Origin: an uncultured Alphaproteobacteria bacterium
GTDB taxonomy: Bacteria; Pseudomonadota; Alphaproteobacteria; CAAHEQ01; UBA3637
DNA: 64,000 nucleotides
Reading direction: 5' to 3'
Assembly: GCA_934203105.1 (NCBI GenBank)
Contig: CAKPYQ010000003.1
Location: 1-64,000, forward strand
The translations under genes and the position numbers were made by a program. Every line of letters begins with the position of its first letter. Position 1 is the stretch's first letter. Below the pieces are notes generated by a model, which searched no databases, was not told where the DNA came from, and worked only from the letters and a program-made list of their open reading frames with translations. Shown piece by piece: positions 24,468 through 32,489 of the stretch.

Positions 24468-25365
24468 TGAAATCCAGCCCCCATTCGCTGTATCTTTCCG
24501 GATCGTTGACCCAATTTTCGCGCACTTTGACAAACAAAAATACATGAACAGGGCATTCGAAAATCTGCGTCAATTCATATCGTACGGCGGATCCGATTTT
24601 CTTTAACATCGCGCCGCCTTTGCCGATGATGATTGCTTTTTGTCCTTCACGTTCAACGTAAATGGTTTGTTCAATGCGAATGTCGCCTTTTTCGGTGTTG
24701 CGTTCAAATTTGTTTGTTTCCACCGCAACCGAATAAGGCAATTCTTGTTGCAAATTTAAATATAATTTTTCGCGCGTGATTTCCGCCGCGAATAATCTGT
24801 TGGGTAAATCCGACAAGCTGTCAGAGGGGAACATAAAAGCCCCCGGCGGCATTTGCGAAACCAAATAATTTAATAATTCTTTGACGTTTTCACCGGTTTT
24901 GGCGCTGATCATAAACGTTTCTTTGAATATCGAATAGCCTTTTAACTTTTCAATCAACGGCAATAATTTTTCTTTTGGCAAAGTGTCGATTTTGTTTAAT
25001 ACCAAAATCGTGGGACGTTTGTCCTTTTCCAATTGAGCAATAATCCGCGCCGTGTCATCGTCCAAGCCGCGCTTGACATCAATCAACAGCAAACGTTCGT
25101 CCGCGTCGTCCGATTCTGTCCACGCGGTGGCAACCATTGCCCGATCCAAACGACGCTTGGGTTTGAAAATACCCGGTACGTCAACCAATACAATTTCGGT
25201 GTTTCCTTCGACTACAATCCCGCGTACCCGTGAACGCGTTGTTTGAACTTTGGGCGATACAATCGATACTTTCGCTCCGACCAGCAAGTTGACCAAAGTC
25301 GATTTGCCCGCATTCGACGCGCCCAAAACTGCAACAAAACCGCAATGAGTTTTTGGATTATCCAT
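24460..25365 (-). CDS. era: GTPase Era
   Basis: Era GTPase of 301 residues for 16S rRNA maturation and 30S assembly. G1 is GASNAGKST, G3 DVPGIF, G4 NKID; the C-terminal KH domain (about 205-300) has IIGKGGAMLKKIG. Complete. It overlaps rnc by 8 bases and recO by 8 bases in the lepB-rnc-era-recO operon. Confidence 0.96.
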   Translation of the reverse strand: MDNPKTHCGFVAVLGASNAGKSTLVNLLVGAKVSIVSPKVQTTRSRVRGIVVEGNTEIVLVDVPGIFKPKRRLDRAMVATAWTESDDADERLLLIDVKRGLDDDTARIIAQLEKDKRPTILVLNKIDTLPKEKLLPLIEKLKGYSIFKETFMISAKTGENVKELLNYLVSQMPPGAFMFPSDSLSDLPNRLFAAEITREKLYLNLQQELPYSVAVETNKFERNTEKGDIRIEQTIYVEREGQKAIIIGKGGAMLKKIGSAVRYELTQIFECPVHVFLFVKVRENWVNDPERYSEWGLDFNA

Positions 25366-26020
25366 TCTTTTTTTTGTCCTTTCCGTACAGCGTTAAAAAA
25401 TGAGCAGCCGCATTTTGTTCGGCCGTTTTTTTGGAAGAGCCTTGAGCAACGACTTCATCAAATCCTTTCATTCGAACAGCGACTTTAAATAACGGCGCGT
25501 GAGCCGGTCCGCTTTGTGATATGACAACATATTCCGGCAGGAAAATCCCGTGCTTATGCCCCCATTCCTGCAAAGCCGTTTTCGGATCAACGGGCGGCTT
25601 TATGTCTTTATCCAACAAAGGCGTATAAAGCGGGGTTGCAAAACGATATGCTTGTGCTAAATCGCTGTCTTTGAAAATCGCAGCTATCAGCGCTTCGAAT
25701 ACGTCGGATAAAACGGAATCATTGTCGCGCAATTCGTTGGCGTCCGTGATCAAAGCGTCGGGAATACCGATCTGTCGGGCCAATTTTGCCAAAGTTTCTT
25801 CGCGCACCAAAGCCGTAAAGCGTTTGGCAATGTCGCCTTCTTTTTCTTTGCGGTGATGAGCCAACAACAAATCCGCGACAATCAATCCCAATACGCGATC
25901 GCCCAAAAATTCCAATCGCTCGTAAGCGGCGGCTTTGTTGGCGTGCGCCAAAGTTAATGCGTCCTTTAATAAAGCCGGATTTTTAAAATGATATCCGATT
26001 GTTTTTTGTAACTTTTCCAT
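25358..26020 (-). CDS. rnc: Ribonuclease III
   Basis: RNase III of 220 residues that cuts double-stranded RNA in rRNA and mRNA processing. The signature ERLEFLGDRVLG lies at about residues 35-46 and the second catalytic acid in DVFEALIAAIF at about 110-120. A dsRNA-binding domain fills the C-terminus (DPKTALQEWGHKHG to the AEQNAAAHFL helix). It sits two bases downstream of lepB and overlaps era. Confidence 0.95.
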   Translation of the reverse strand: MEKLQKTIGYHFKNPALLKDALTLAHANKAAAYERLEFLGDRVLGLIVADLLLAHHRKEKEGDIAKRFTALVREETLAKLARQIGIPDALITDANELRDNDSVLSDVFEALIAAIFKDSDLAQAYRFATPLYTPLLDKDIKPPVDPKTALQEWGHKHGIFLPEYVVISQSGPAHAPLFKVAVRMKGFDEVVAQGSSKKTAEQNAAAHFLTLYGKDKKKNG

Positions 26021-26022
26021 TT

Positions 26023-26781
26023 TTAAGGACCTACCTTTTTAAACATTCTGTTCCATCTGATACCTTTGCCAAAATCTGAAAATAAAGATTGCTCGTGCGA
26101 ATAAAACATAAATTGCGCTTTGCCGACCAAGTTTTCTTTCGGAACATAGCCGACTTTATCCAAAAATCTGGAATCTTGGGAATTGTCTCTGTTATCACCC
26201 ATCATAAAAAAGTGATCCGGTGGAACGATGTATTCGATTGTGTTGTCTTTTGGCTCGGAATCCGATACTTCTAATATTTCGTGAACTAAACCGTTTGGCA
26301 ATTCTTCGTCATACAAAGCGTGCGGGACATTGACACCCATACGCTCTTCTAAAACAATTTTTTTGAATGTACGCTTAACCGGTTGACCGTTAATGTGTAA
26401 AATGCCGTCTTTGACTTGTATCCGATCGCCGGGCAGGCCGATGACGCGCTTGATATAATCGACAGACGGGTGCGGCGGTAAGCGAAACACGACAATGTCG
26501 CCGCGTTTGGGTTCGCTGTAAAAGACGCGTCCGGAAACAATCGGCATTCCAAATGGGAAAGAATAGCGTGAATAGCCATAGCTGGCTTTATTCACGAACA
26601 AATAATCGCCAACCAGCAAAGTCGGAATCATCGAGCCGGAGGGGATATTAAACGGTTCGAATGCGCACGAGCGCACCGTCAAAGCGATCAGCAAAGCCCA
26701 AAATAAAGCTTTTGCATTGTCTTTGAACCACTCTTTAAAGGTTGTTTTTTCTTTTTTTGATGTTTTTTTGTCTTTTTGCAT
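26023..26781 (-). CDS. lepB: Signal peptidase I
   Basis: Type I signal peptidase of 252 residues. One N-terminal transmembrane segment (about 26-42, ALFWALLIALTVRSCAF) leads to the catalytic Ser in NIPSGSMIPTLL and the catalytic Lys in YIKRVIGLPGDRI. GDNRDNSQDSR is box E. It removes signal peptides of Sec and Tat substrates at the outer face of the inner membrane. It is the first gene of the lepB-rnc-era-recO operon and is divergent from tgt. Confidence 0.95.
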   Translation of the reverse strand: MQKDKKTSKKEKTTFKEWFKDNAKALFWALLIALTVRSCAFEPFNIPSGSMIPTLLVGDYLFVNKASYGYSRYSFPFGMPIVSGRVFYSEPKRGDIVVFRLPPHPSVDYIKRVIGLPGDRIQVKDGILHINGQPVKRTFKKIVLEERMGVNVPHALYDEELPNGLVHEILEVSDSEPKDNTIEYIVPPDHFFMMGDNRDNSQDSRFLDKVGYVPKENLVGKAQFMFYSHEQSLFSDFGKGIRWNRMFKKVGP

Positions 26782-26865
26782 TGTTAAATCTTTTCTTTTT
26801 TGTTAAACTGTTTGCTATCATAAACATTTTTTTGAAAAATAGCAATAGGAAATTAAAGAATAAAA

Positions 26866-27984
26866 ATGCTGCAATTTGAATTAAAGACAAAAGAAAATAA
26901 CGCGCGTCGCGGAACATTACACACTGCGCACGGTGATGTACAAACACCGGCTTTTATGCCGGTCGGAACGTGTGCAACGGTCAAAGGTATGATGCCCGAA
27001 TCGGTCGCCGCCACCGGTGCGGAAATTTTGCTTGGTAATACGTATCATTTAATGCTGCGCCCGACGGCAGAGCGGGTTGCCAGATTAGGAGGATTGCATC
27101 GCTTTATGAATTGGCCAAAGCCTATTTTGACGGACTCGGGCGGATTTCAAGTGATGAGCTTGTCCAAAATCCGCAAAATTACGGAAGACGGTTGTACGTT
27201 CCAATCGCATATTGACGGGTCGCGCCACCACTTGACGCCGGAAAGGTCTGTTGAAATTCAATATTTGTTGGACAGTAATATAACAATGGTTTTGGACGAA
27301 TGTATGCCTTATCCGTCCGAAAAAAAAGACGTTAAAAAATCGATGGAAAGGTCTATGCGTTGGGCAAAGCGTTCAAAAGATGCTTTTGTCGATCGAGCAG
27401 GGTATGGGATTTTTGGTATTGTACAAGGCGGTGTATTTCCGGATTTGCGCGCCGAGTCCGTAAAAGCATTAACTCAAATCGGTTTTGACGGTTATGCGGT
27501 CGGTGGTTTGGCGGTCGGTGAAGGCCAAAAATTGATGTTCGAGACAATCGAAGTGACGACGCCTTTATTGCCGGACGATAAACCGCGTTATTTAATGGGT
27601 GTTGGTAAACCGTCCGATATTGTCGGTGCGGTTGCCCGAGGAATTGATATGTTTGATTGCGTTATGCCGACGCGATCGGGGCGTAATGCTTTGGCCTTTA
27701 CGCGCGATGGGACGGTCAATTTGCGCAATGCTTGCCATATTGATGACAACACACCGTTGGACAGTCAATGTTCTTGTCCGGCATGTACGCACTATTCGCG
27801 TGCCTATTTACATCATTTGTTCCGCACGGGTGAAATGTTGGGGGCAATGTTGCTTTCTTGGCATAATATTCAATACTATGAAGATTTGATGAAAGACATT
27901 CGTGCGGCGATAGAGGCAGGACATTTTACCGATTTTGCAAATGCGTTTTTTGAAAAAAATGCTACGTTGAAAAGGCCGCTGTAA
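26866..27984 (+). CDS. tgt: Queuine tRNA-ribosyltransferase
   Basis: TGT enzyme of 372 residues exchanging guanine for preQ1 at position 34 of GUN tRNAs. The active-site region LTDSGGFQVMSL holds the Asp/Ser, GIVQGGV the base-binding loop, and FDCVMPTRSGRNA the catalytic Asp. The zinc site is CSCPACTHYSRAYLHHLF with three Cys and a His. Full length. It is divergent from lepB, with about 84 bases between starts. Confidence 0.95.
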   Translation: MLQFELKTKENNARRGTLHTAHGDVQTPAFMPVGTCATVKGMMPESVAATGAEILLGNTYHLMLRPTAERVARLGGLHRFMNWPKPILTDSGGFQVMSLSKIRKITEDGCTFQSHIDGSRHHLTPERSVEIQYLLDSNITMVLDECMPYPSEKKDVKKSMERSMRWAKRSKDAFVDRAGYGIFGIVQGGVFPDLRAESVKALTQIGFDGYAVGGLAVGEGQKLMFETIEVTTPLLPDDKPRYLMGVGKPSDIVGAVARGIDMFDCVMPTRSGRNALAFTRDGTVNLRNACHIDDNTPLDSQCSCPACTHYSRAYLHHLFRTGEMLGAMLLSWHNIQYYEDLMKDIRAAIEAGHFTDFANAFFEKNATLKRPL

Positions 27985-27988
27985 ACAA

Positions 27989-28495
27989 ATGCACAAAGCA
28001 AAAACATCGGAAAACATCACGGCGCGCAGAATGGGCGGATTGACGCCCGTCGGTTTGGATATGCGCTCGATTGCCAAAGATGTTTTGGGCAAGCGTGGCT
28101 TTTCAAATGTGGATTTGATTGCACATTGGACGGACGTTGTGGGGCAAGCTTTGGCCGACGGTGTTAAGCCCGATAAAATCACATACCCTAAATCCGGTCG
28201 TTATGATGGTGTTTTGCATGTGCGGGTGCAAGGCGGTGCTTTTGCTGTTTTGCTGGAACATCAAAAGAATATCATTTTGGATAAAGTAAATACTTTTTTG
28301 GGCTATAACGCAATCAGCGACATCAAAATTCGTCAAGATACTTTGGTGCAAGTTCCCGTACAAAAAGCAGTCGATCTTGCCAAAGAATTAACGCCGGAAC
28401 AGGAAGCTTTGTTGCAACAAAGGATCAAGGACATTCAAGACGAAAGTTTGCGCCGTCAGCTGTATGAAATCGGAAAGAAACTTTTTTTGAAATGA
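27989..28495 (+). CDS. DciA-like protein (DUF721)
   Basis: A 168-residue protein of the DUF721/DciA family. The N-terminal KH-like domain shows DLIAHWTDVVGQALADGVKPDKI and GVLHVRVQGGAFAVLLEHQKNIILDKVN, the usual signature. The remainder is a charged helical tail. DciA is the ancestral loader of the DnaB helicase in bacteria without DnaC/DnaI; that role is inferred. The order with a DsbA-like gene downstream is common in alphaproteobacteria. Confidence 0.8.
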   Translation: MHKAKTSENITARRMGGLTPVGLDMRSIAKDVLGKRGFSNVDLIAHWTDVVGQALADGVKPDKITYPKSGRYDGVLHVRVQGGAFAVLLEHQKNIILDKVNTFLGYNAISDIKIRQDTLVQVPVQKAVDLAKELTPEQEALLQQRIKDIQDESLRRQLYEIGKKLFLK

Positions 28496-28499
28496 GGGC

Positions 28500-28528
28500 T
28501 TGCTAATCTGCAAAAAACGATTTAAAAT
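28500..28528 (+). promoter_or_regulatory. Promoter upstream of the DsbA-like gene
   Basis: TTGCTA (28500-28505), 17-base spacer, TAAAAT (28523-28528), 31 bases before the start codon. Confidence 0.5.
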
Positions 28529-28558
28529 AGCCGTACAATTAAATGAAAGGGAATAAAA

Positions 28559-29332
28559 ATGAAATTTATATGGTTTACGCTTTTGGGAGCAATTATTATT
28601 TTCGGAATTATTTATCAAATGAACAAAGTTGCTCCGACACCGATGCCGGGGTTGACAACAAATAACGGACAAGTTGTCGGATCGCCTGCGTCTGATGCTC
28701 CGTCGGATTCCAATTTTGAACCGTTGGATTTATCCGAAAACAACTCCGGTTTGATCATCAAATCCGCGAACGCCGGCGAAGTTAAAGGTGCAAATGAAGC
28801 TCTTTCAAAGACGGCTTTGCATACTTTGGGCGATGAAAATGCGCCGGTGAAAATGTATGTGTTTTCATCGTTGACTTGTACGCATTGCGCTGCGTTTCAC
28901 ACAAAAGTATTGAAAAATGTCGAAAAAAAATATGTCGATACGGGAAAAGTATTTTTTACCTATGTTGACTTTCCGTTTGATTCCAGAGCATTGGCAGGCG
29001 CTATGTTAACGCGTTGTGTTGCTCCGGATAGGTACTTTACTTTTTTAAACGTGTTATTTGAAAACCAAAAAGAATGGGCGTTTAAGCCGAATGCAACCGA
29101 AATTGTTTCAACGTATGCGTCTTTACAAGGCTTGTCAAAAGGGGATGTGCGTGCGTGTTTAGCCGACAAAACGATCCAACAATCGATTATTAAAAACCGC
29201 AATGCATTCGCGGAAAAATATCAAATTAATTCGACCCCGACGACGGTGATTGTTAAAGGTGATAAAACCGAAATTGTTGTCGGCGCGCGGGAAGATGAGT
29301 TGGAAAAAGCTTTGCAAAAAATGACAAAATAG
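28559..29332 (+). CDS. DsbA-family thiol:disulfide oxidoreductase
   Basis: A membrane-anchored thioredoxin-fold protein of 257 residues. One N-terminal hydrophobic helix (about 3-20) anchors it, followed by a flexible Pro/Ser/Asn linker to about residue 80. The active site is CTHC (Cys107, Cys110) in SSLTCTHCAAFH, with a DsbA-like helical insertion and the cis-Pro loop NSTPTTVIV near the end. It should work in the periplasm, forming or isomerising disulfides; cysteine-rich secreted proteins such as the pilin-Hint protein could be clients, which is inference. Confidence 0.88.
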   Translation: MKFIWFTLLGAIIIFGIIYQMNKVAPTPMPGLTTNNGQVVGSPASDAPSDSNFEPLDLSENNSGLIIKSANAGEVKGANEALSKTALHTLGDENAPVKMYVFSSLTCTHCAAFHTKVLKNVEKKYVDTGKVFFTYVDFPFDSRALAGAMLTRCVAPDRYFTFLNVLFENQKEWAFKPNATEIVSTYASLQGLSKGDVRACLADKTIQQSIIKNRNAFAEKYQINSTPTTVIVKGDKTEIVVGAREDELEKALQKMTK

Positions 29333-29341
29333 GTCGTTCCC

Positions 29342-29641
29342 ATGTCCGATAAGCAACCCTTAACGCCACAGCAAATGCATGAAAAAATAGACGCTTTTCG
29401 TCAAAAGGCCTTGATCGGCAAAAGCAAAAAGGCGTCTGTTTCGAATTCGGCCGGCATCGTGATAACGATTGTTTCCGATTTGCTGGGCGGGTTGTTGGTT
29501 GGTGCCGGTATCGGTTGGGTGATCTTTAAAATCTTTGATACACATTTGATCGTGATGGGGATTTTTGTTTTGTTGGGTGGACTGGCGGGATTTTTAAACC
29601 TATATAAATCCTTGAACGTTTTGGAAAGGCAAAACAAATGA
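29342..29641 (+). CDS. atpI: ATP synthase protein I
   Basis: A 99-residue AtpI-type protein with two transmembrane helices (about 38-58 and 65-85) and the motif DLLGGLLVGAGIGWVI, then FVLLGGLAGFLNLYK, conserved in alphaproteobacterial AtpI. It helps c-ring assembly and possibly Mg2+ handling. It is the first gene of the F0 operon and overlaps atpB by four bases. Confidence 0.9.
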   Translation: MSDKQPLTPQQMHEKIDAFRQKALIGKSKKASVSNSAGIVITIVSDLLGGLLVGAGIGWVIFKIFDTHLIVMGIFVLLGGLAGFLNLYKSLNVLERQNK

Positions 29642-30369
29642 GAATGGATCCTTTTCATCAATTTGACATTGAAATTTACTTTCCGATGAAAATCGGATCT
29701 TGGGACGTGTCTTTGACGAATTCGTCGTTTGCGATGTTGCTGGCTACATTCGGTGCGATTTTTTTAATGTGGTTGATGACGCGTAAAATGAAGTTGATCC
29801 CGCACTTAGGGCAAACGATTGCAGAATCATTATATTTGTTTATCCGATCGATGATTGATGATACGATCGGGACAAAAGGTCGCGTGATGATCCCCTTTAT
29901 TTTGACTTTGTTTGTCTTTATTTTGTTTGGTAATTTGTTGGGCTTATTTCCGTATGCTTTTACGTTTACCAGTCATTTGTCGGTGGTCGGAGCAATTGCT
30001 TTGATCGGGTTGCTGTTGTCGATTATTTTGGGCGTTTGGCACAAAGGTTTTGCGTGGTTTCACGTCTTTTTACCAAAGGGTGTTCCCATTGCATTAGCGC
30101 CGTTAATGATGCCGATAGAGGTTATTTCGTTTTTGTCAAAACCGTTCAGTTTAACCGTTCGTTTGGTGATGAATATGACCGTCGGCCACATTATGTTGGA
30201 AGTCGTTGCGGGTTTTGTTTTTGCTTTGGGATTGGCGGGCTTTGTGCCGTTGCTTTTTACGGGTGTTTTGATTTTGTTTGAAGTCTTCATCGGCATTTTG
30301 CAGGCGTATATTTTTACGATTTTAAGCTGTATTTATCTGAGCGAAGCATTTGAAGGAAACGAAGATTAA
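29638..30369 (+). CDS. atpB: ATP synthase F0 subunit a
   Basis: Subunit a of 243 residues, carrying the half channels next to the c-ring. Hydrophobic helices follow the usual plan, with GNLLGLFPYAFTFTSH in helix 3 and the essential Arg in FSLTVRLVMNMTVGH (counterpart of E. coli Arg210). The end ILQAYIFTILSCIYLSEAF is conserved. Part of atpI-B-E-b'-b. Confidence 0.94.
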   Translation: MRMDPFHQFDIEIYFPMKIGSWDVSLTNSSFAMLLATFGAIFLMWLMTRKMKLIPHLGQTIAESLYLFIRSMIDDTIGTKGRVMIPFILTLFVFILFGNLLGLFPYAFTFTSHLSVVGAIALIGLLLSIILGVWHKGFAWFHVFLPKGVPIALAPLMMPIEVISFLSKPFSLTVRLVMNMTVGHIMLEVVAGFVFALGLAGFVPLLFTGVLILFEVFIGILQAYIFTILSCIYLSEAFEGNED

Positions 30370-30391
30370 CTTTAAAAAAGGAGATAGAAAA

Positions 30392-30637
30392 ATGGATATA
30401 GATTCAATGAAATATATTGCGGACGCCGCGAAGTTTTTATCAATCGGGATTTGTTCATTGGTGATGATTTCGGTTGCAAAATGGGTGGCGCAAATTTGGA
30501 TTACGATCATTTCGTCGATCAGCCGTAACCCCAGCGTAAAAAATGATATTACTTTGTTTGCGTATATCGGCGCCGGTATGACCGAAGCGATTGCTTTGTA
30601 TGCTTTGGTATTGGCTTTTATGATGTTGTTTTCATAA
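30392..30637 (+). CDS. atpE: ATP synthase F0 subunit c, atypical first helix
   Basis: Rotor subunit of 81 residues, started at the ATG at 30392 behind AAAGGAG; an in-frame upstream ATG lies within atpB. The polar loop is SRNPS and the ion-binding carboxylate is Glu65 in GAGMTEAIALYALVLAF. The first helix normally carries a GxGxGxG packing motif, but here the matching positions hold Val, Ser, Lys30-Trp31 and others (SLVMISVAKWVAQIW). The N-terminus is about seven residues longer than alphaproteobacterial relatives. Glu followed by Ala, with no Gln/Ser Na+ ligands seen, suggests H+ rather than Na+, but this is uncertain. Confidence 0.9.
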   Translation: MDIDSMKYIADAAKFLSIGICSLVMISVAKWVAQIWITIISSISRNPSVKNDITLFAYIGAGMTEAIALYALVLAFMMLFS

Positions 30638-30655
30638 AATAAAGGGTATATTGTT

Positions 30656-31159
30656 ATGATGCCGCAACTTGTTTTTATGTTTTATCCGGCTCAGGTGTTT
30701 TGGCTTGTCGTTTCGTTCGGGATTTTATTCTTGGCGATGCGATTTTGGCTGTTGCCGCCTGTTGCGGATATTTTGCAAAAGCGAGAAGAAAAAATAAAAA
30801 ACATTTTGCGTCAAGCGGATAAGTTGACGGCTTTAAGCGAGCGAATAGGGAAATCTTATCAACAATATATTGATGATGCGAATCAATATTCGGCGCGCGT
30901 TTTGCAAACGGCACATGATGAAGTGGCGATCAATTACGCTAATCAAGAAGAAGAGTTGTTGCAAATTTTAAAGTCCGACACGGCTGAGGCCGAGCAGGCT
31001 TTACAGCAAGAAAAAAAACGCGTTTTGGGTCATATCGAGGAAATTACTTTGGGTTTTGTGCAAACTGTTTTAAAAGCTCTTTATCACACCAAGGCGGACG
31101 AAAAAACATTGCAAAAAGAAATATCAACTTTGGTGACGGAGGAAGACAAAAATGTATGA
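30656..31159 (+). CDS. ATP synthase F0 subunit b'
   Basis: A 167-residue stator subunit. One N-terminal transmembrane helix (VFWLVVSFGILFLAMRFWLLP) precedes the signature PPVADILQKREEKI and a long coiled coil. It is the first of the two different b-type genes between subunit c and F1, the arrangement of alphaproteobacteria and photosynthetic bacteria (b'/b heterodimer, gene often called atpG or atpF2). It overlaps the b gene by 8 bases. Confidence 0.87.
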   Translation: MMPQLVFMFYPAQVFWLVVSFGILFLAMRFWLLPPVADILQKREEKIKNILRQADKLTALSERIGKSYQQYIDDANQYSARVLQTAHDEVAINYANQEEELLQILKSDTAEAEQALQQEKKRVLGHIEEITLGFVQTVLKALYHTKADEKTLQKEISTLVTEEDKNV

Positions 31160-31706
31160 TGTTGTCGATGTCGTAGACTTTTTCGACGATCCCGAGTTAT
31201 GGAAAGCCGTTGCTTTTGTTATATCCGTCGGTGCGGTTATTCTTCCGATTTATCATTTCTTGTTGCAAGCGGTGCGGCACCGTTCGGGTGAAATTGCCAA
31301 TCAAATGGAGGAGGCTTTAAAATTGCGTCGAGAAGCCGAACAACTGTTAAAGACGGCGCAAGGGAAAGATTTTCATAAAAATGCCGAGCGCAAAAAAATC
31401 TTGCGAGCTTCTTTAAAGGACGCGCGCGTATTAAAACAAAAAGCCGATCAGGAGTTACAGTCGCGTTTTGCCAATAAAAAGGAAGAGATTTTAGACCGAG
31501 TTCAATTGATTCGCCATACAGGATTGGCTGAATTAAAAGAAAAAGTGGTTTCGGTTGCTGTAAATACAACGGCACGGGTGTTGCAAGTTTCAAGTGATAA
31601 AAAAGAAAAGCAAGCCTTTATGGATGTTGGTTTACAGGAGTTGGAACACATATTAAATCAAAAAGAACAGAAAGATAAATTGTTGGAAGCAATAAAAGAA
31701 AATTAA
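31152..31706 (+). CDS. atpF: ATP synthase F0 subunit b
   Basis: A 184-residue stator b subunit. The N-terminus DPELWKAVAFVISVGAVILP is the membrane helix with the usual FW/LW start, and the rest is a charged coiled coil (IANQMEEALKLRREAEQLL). The C-terminal end contacts delta/F1. Partner of the b' subunit encoded just upstream. F1 genes are not in this window. Confidence 0.87.
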   Translation: MYDVVDVVDFFDDPELWKAVAFVISVGAVILPIYHFLLQAVRHRSGEIANQMEEALKLRREAEQLLKTAQGKDFHKNAERKKILRASLKDARVLKQKADQELQSRFANKKEEILDRVQLIRHTGLAELKEKVVSVAVNTTARVLQVSSDKKEKQAFMDVGLQELEHILNQKEQKDKLLEAIKEN

Positions 31707-31717
31707 AAGAGGTAAAT

Positions 31718-31954
31718 ATGTTATTTTGGCATAAAAAAGAAAAAAATATATCCAGTTGGAATTTGGAACCGGGCTGTGTTTTCAAAAAAAATGATCGAGT
31801 GCCGTCGGTGTTTGTGGTTGATAAAATTATGGACTTTTCGCCGGCTCCCATTCATGTGCGCTTGAAGGAAAAAGGCGGAAATGATCGCACGGTGACGGTT
31901 GCTTTGGAAACGTTAAAGGACGAACATTTTTGGCATTTTTTGCCGAACGGTTAA
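31718..31954 (+). CDS. Small hypothetical protein after the F0 operon
   Basis: A 78-residue protein with a GAGG ribosome site, 11 bases after atpF and ahead of a strong terminator, so likely the last gene of the F0 operon. It is soluble, with beta-type segments (EPGCVFKKNDRVPSVFVVDKI, PIHVRLKEKGGNDRTVTVAL) and an aromatic end (DEHFWHFLP). No family recognised. Confidence 0.6.
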   Translation: MLFWHKKEKNISSWNLEPGCVFKKNDRVPSVFVVDKIMDFSPAPIHVRLKEKGGNDRTVTVALETLKDEHFWHFLPNG

Positions 31955-31977
31955 GCTTTTACAGATTTGTTTAAAAC

Positions 31978-32014
31978 AAAGCTGTCTTTGACAATTTTGT
32001 CGGGACAGCTTTTC
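31978..32014 (+). terminator. Rho-independent terminator of the F0 operon
   Basis: AAAGCTGTC and GACAGCTTT pair and are followed by TTCGTGTATTTTTTT, 24 bases after the last stop of the operon. Confidence 0.8.
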
Positions 32015-32087
32015 GTGTATTTTTTTTACTTTCTTTTTACACTTTATTAACCAAAAGCAGGCACAATAAAGGAAAAAGAGGTCGTAA

Positions 32088-32489
32088 ATGAAAAAATACC
32101 TGATTGCCGATTCGGTGTCATTAGAACGTGCGCAAGCAATTGCGCAAGCTGATGATTTTACTCTTTTCCCGACGGATCAGGCGCCATTTTTGGGGCGTGT
32201 CAACTTGGACGAAAAGTTGCCCGAACATTTGACTTTAATTGCGGATAACTTTAAAGATGATCGATTGGAATCGTTGTTTTCTTTGCCGTTTGAACGCATT
32301 ATTGATGCGCAAGCGATGGACGATTCTGTTCGCGATTTTGTTGAAACGACCGGCAATGAAGAATTACCGAAAACGTTTTCATTTTTGCTGACTTGTCCCG
32401 TGATTTATAATTGCGATTTTTGTAAAAGCGTTAAATCAACGTTTGCATTTGACATCGGATCGATCGGCCATTCATTTAGCTTTGCATGA
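32088..32489 (+). CDS. 5' piece of a frameshifted HATPase-REC-SpoIIE protein
   Basis: A 133-codon frame with a ribosome site GGAAAAAGAGG upstream. Up to about position 32400 it reads as the N-terminus of a regulator: an alpha/beta N-terminal region (residues 1-75) and then the first strand of an RsbW-like HATPase (ELPKTFSFLLTCPV). After that it diverges from any HATPase and stops. The correct continuation is found in the next frame from about 32404 (AIFVKALNQRLHLTSDRSAIHLALHEA, through 32443), so an extra base or a two-base loss near 32395-32405 broke the frame. See the 3' piece. Confidence 0.55.
   Translation: MKKYLIADSVSLERAQAIAQADDFTLFPTDQAPFLGRVNLDEKLPEHLTLIADNFKDDRLESLFSLPFERIIDAQAMDDSVRDFVETTGNEELPKTFSFLLTCPVIYNCDFCKSVKSTFAFDIGSIGHSFSFA

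Noticed and set aside
24468..24545. Longer N-terminus for RecO
   Set aside because: It would lie within era; ATG 24467 gives the standard RecO opening.
26735..26947. Minus-strand frame across the tgt start
   Set aside because: It is low-complexity (Phe/Lys rich), overlaps lepB and tgt, and has no homology.
30350..30391. Longer N-terminus for ATP synthase subunit c
   Set aside because: The extra codons lie inside atpB and have no ribosome site; ATG 30392 follows AAAGGAG and gives the normal subunit.
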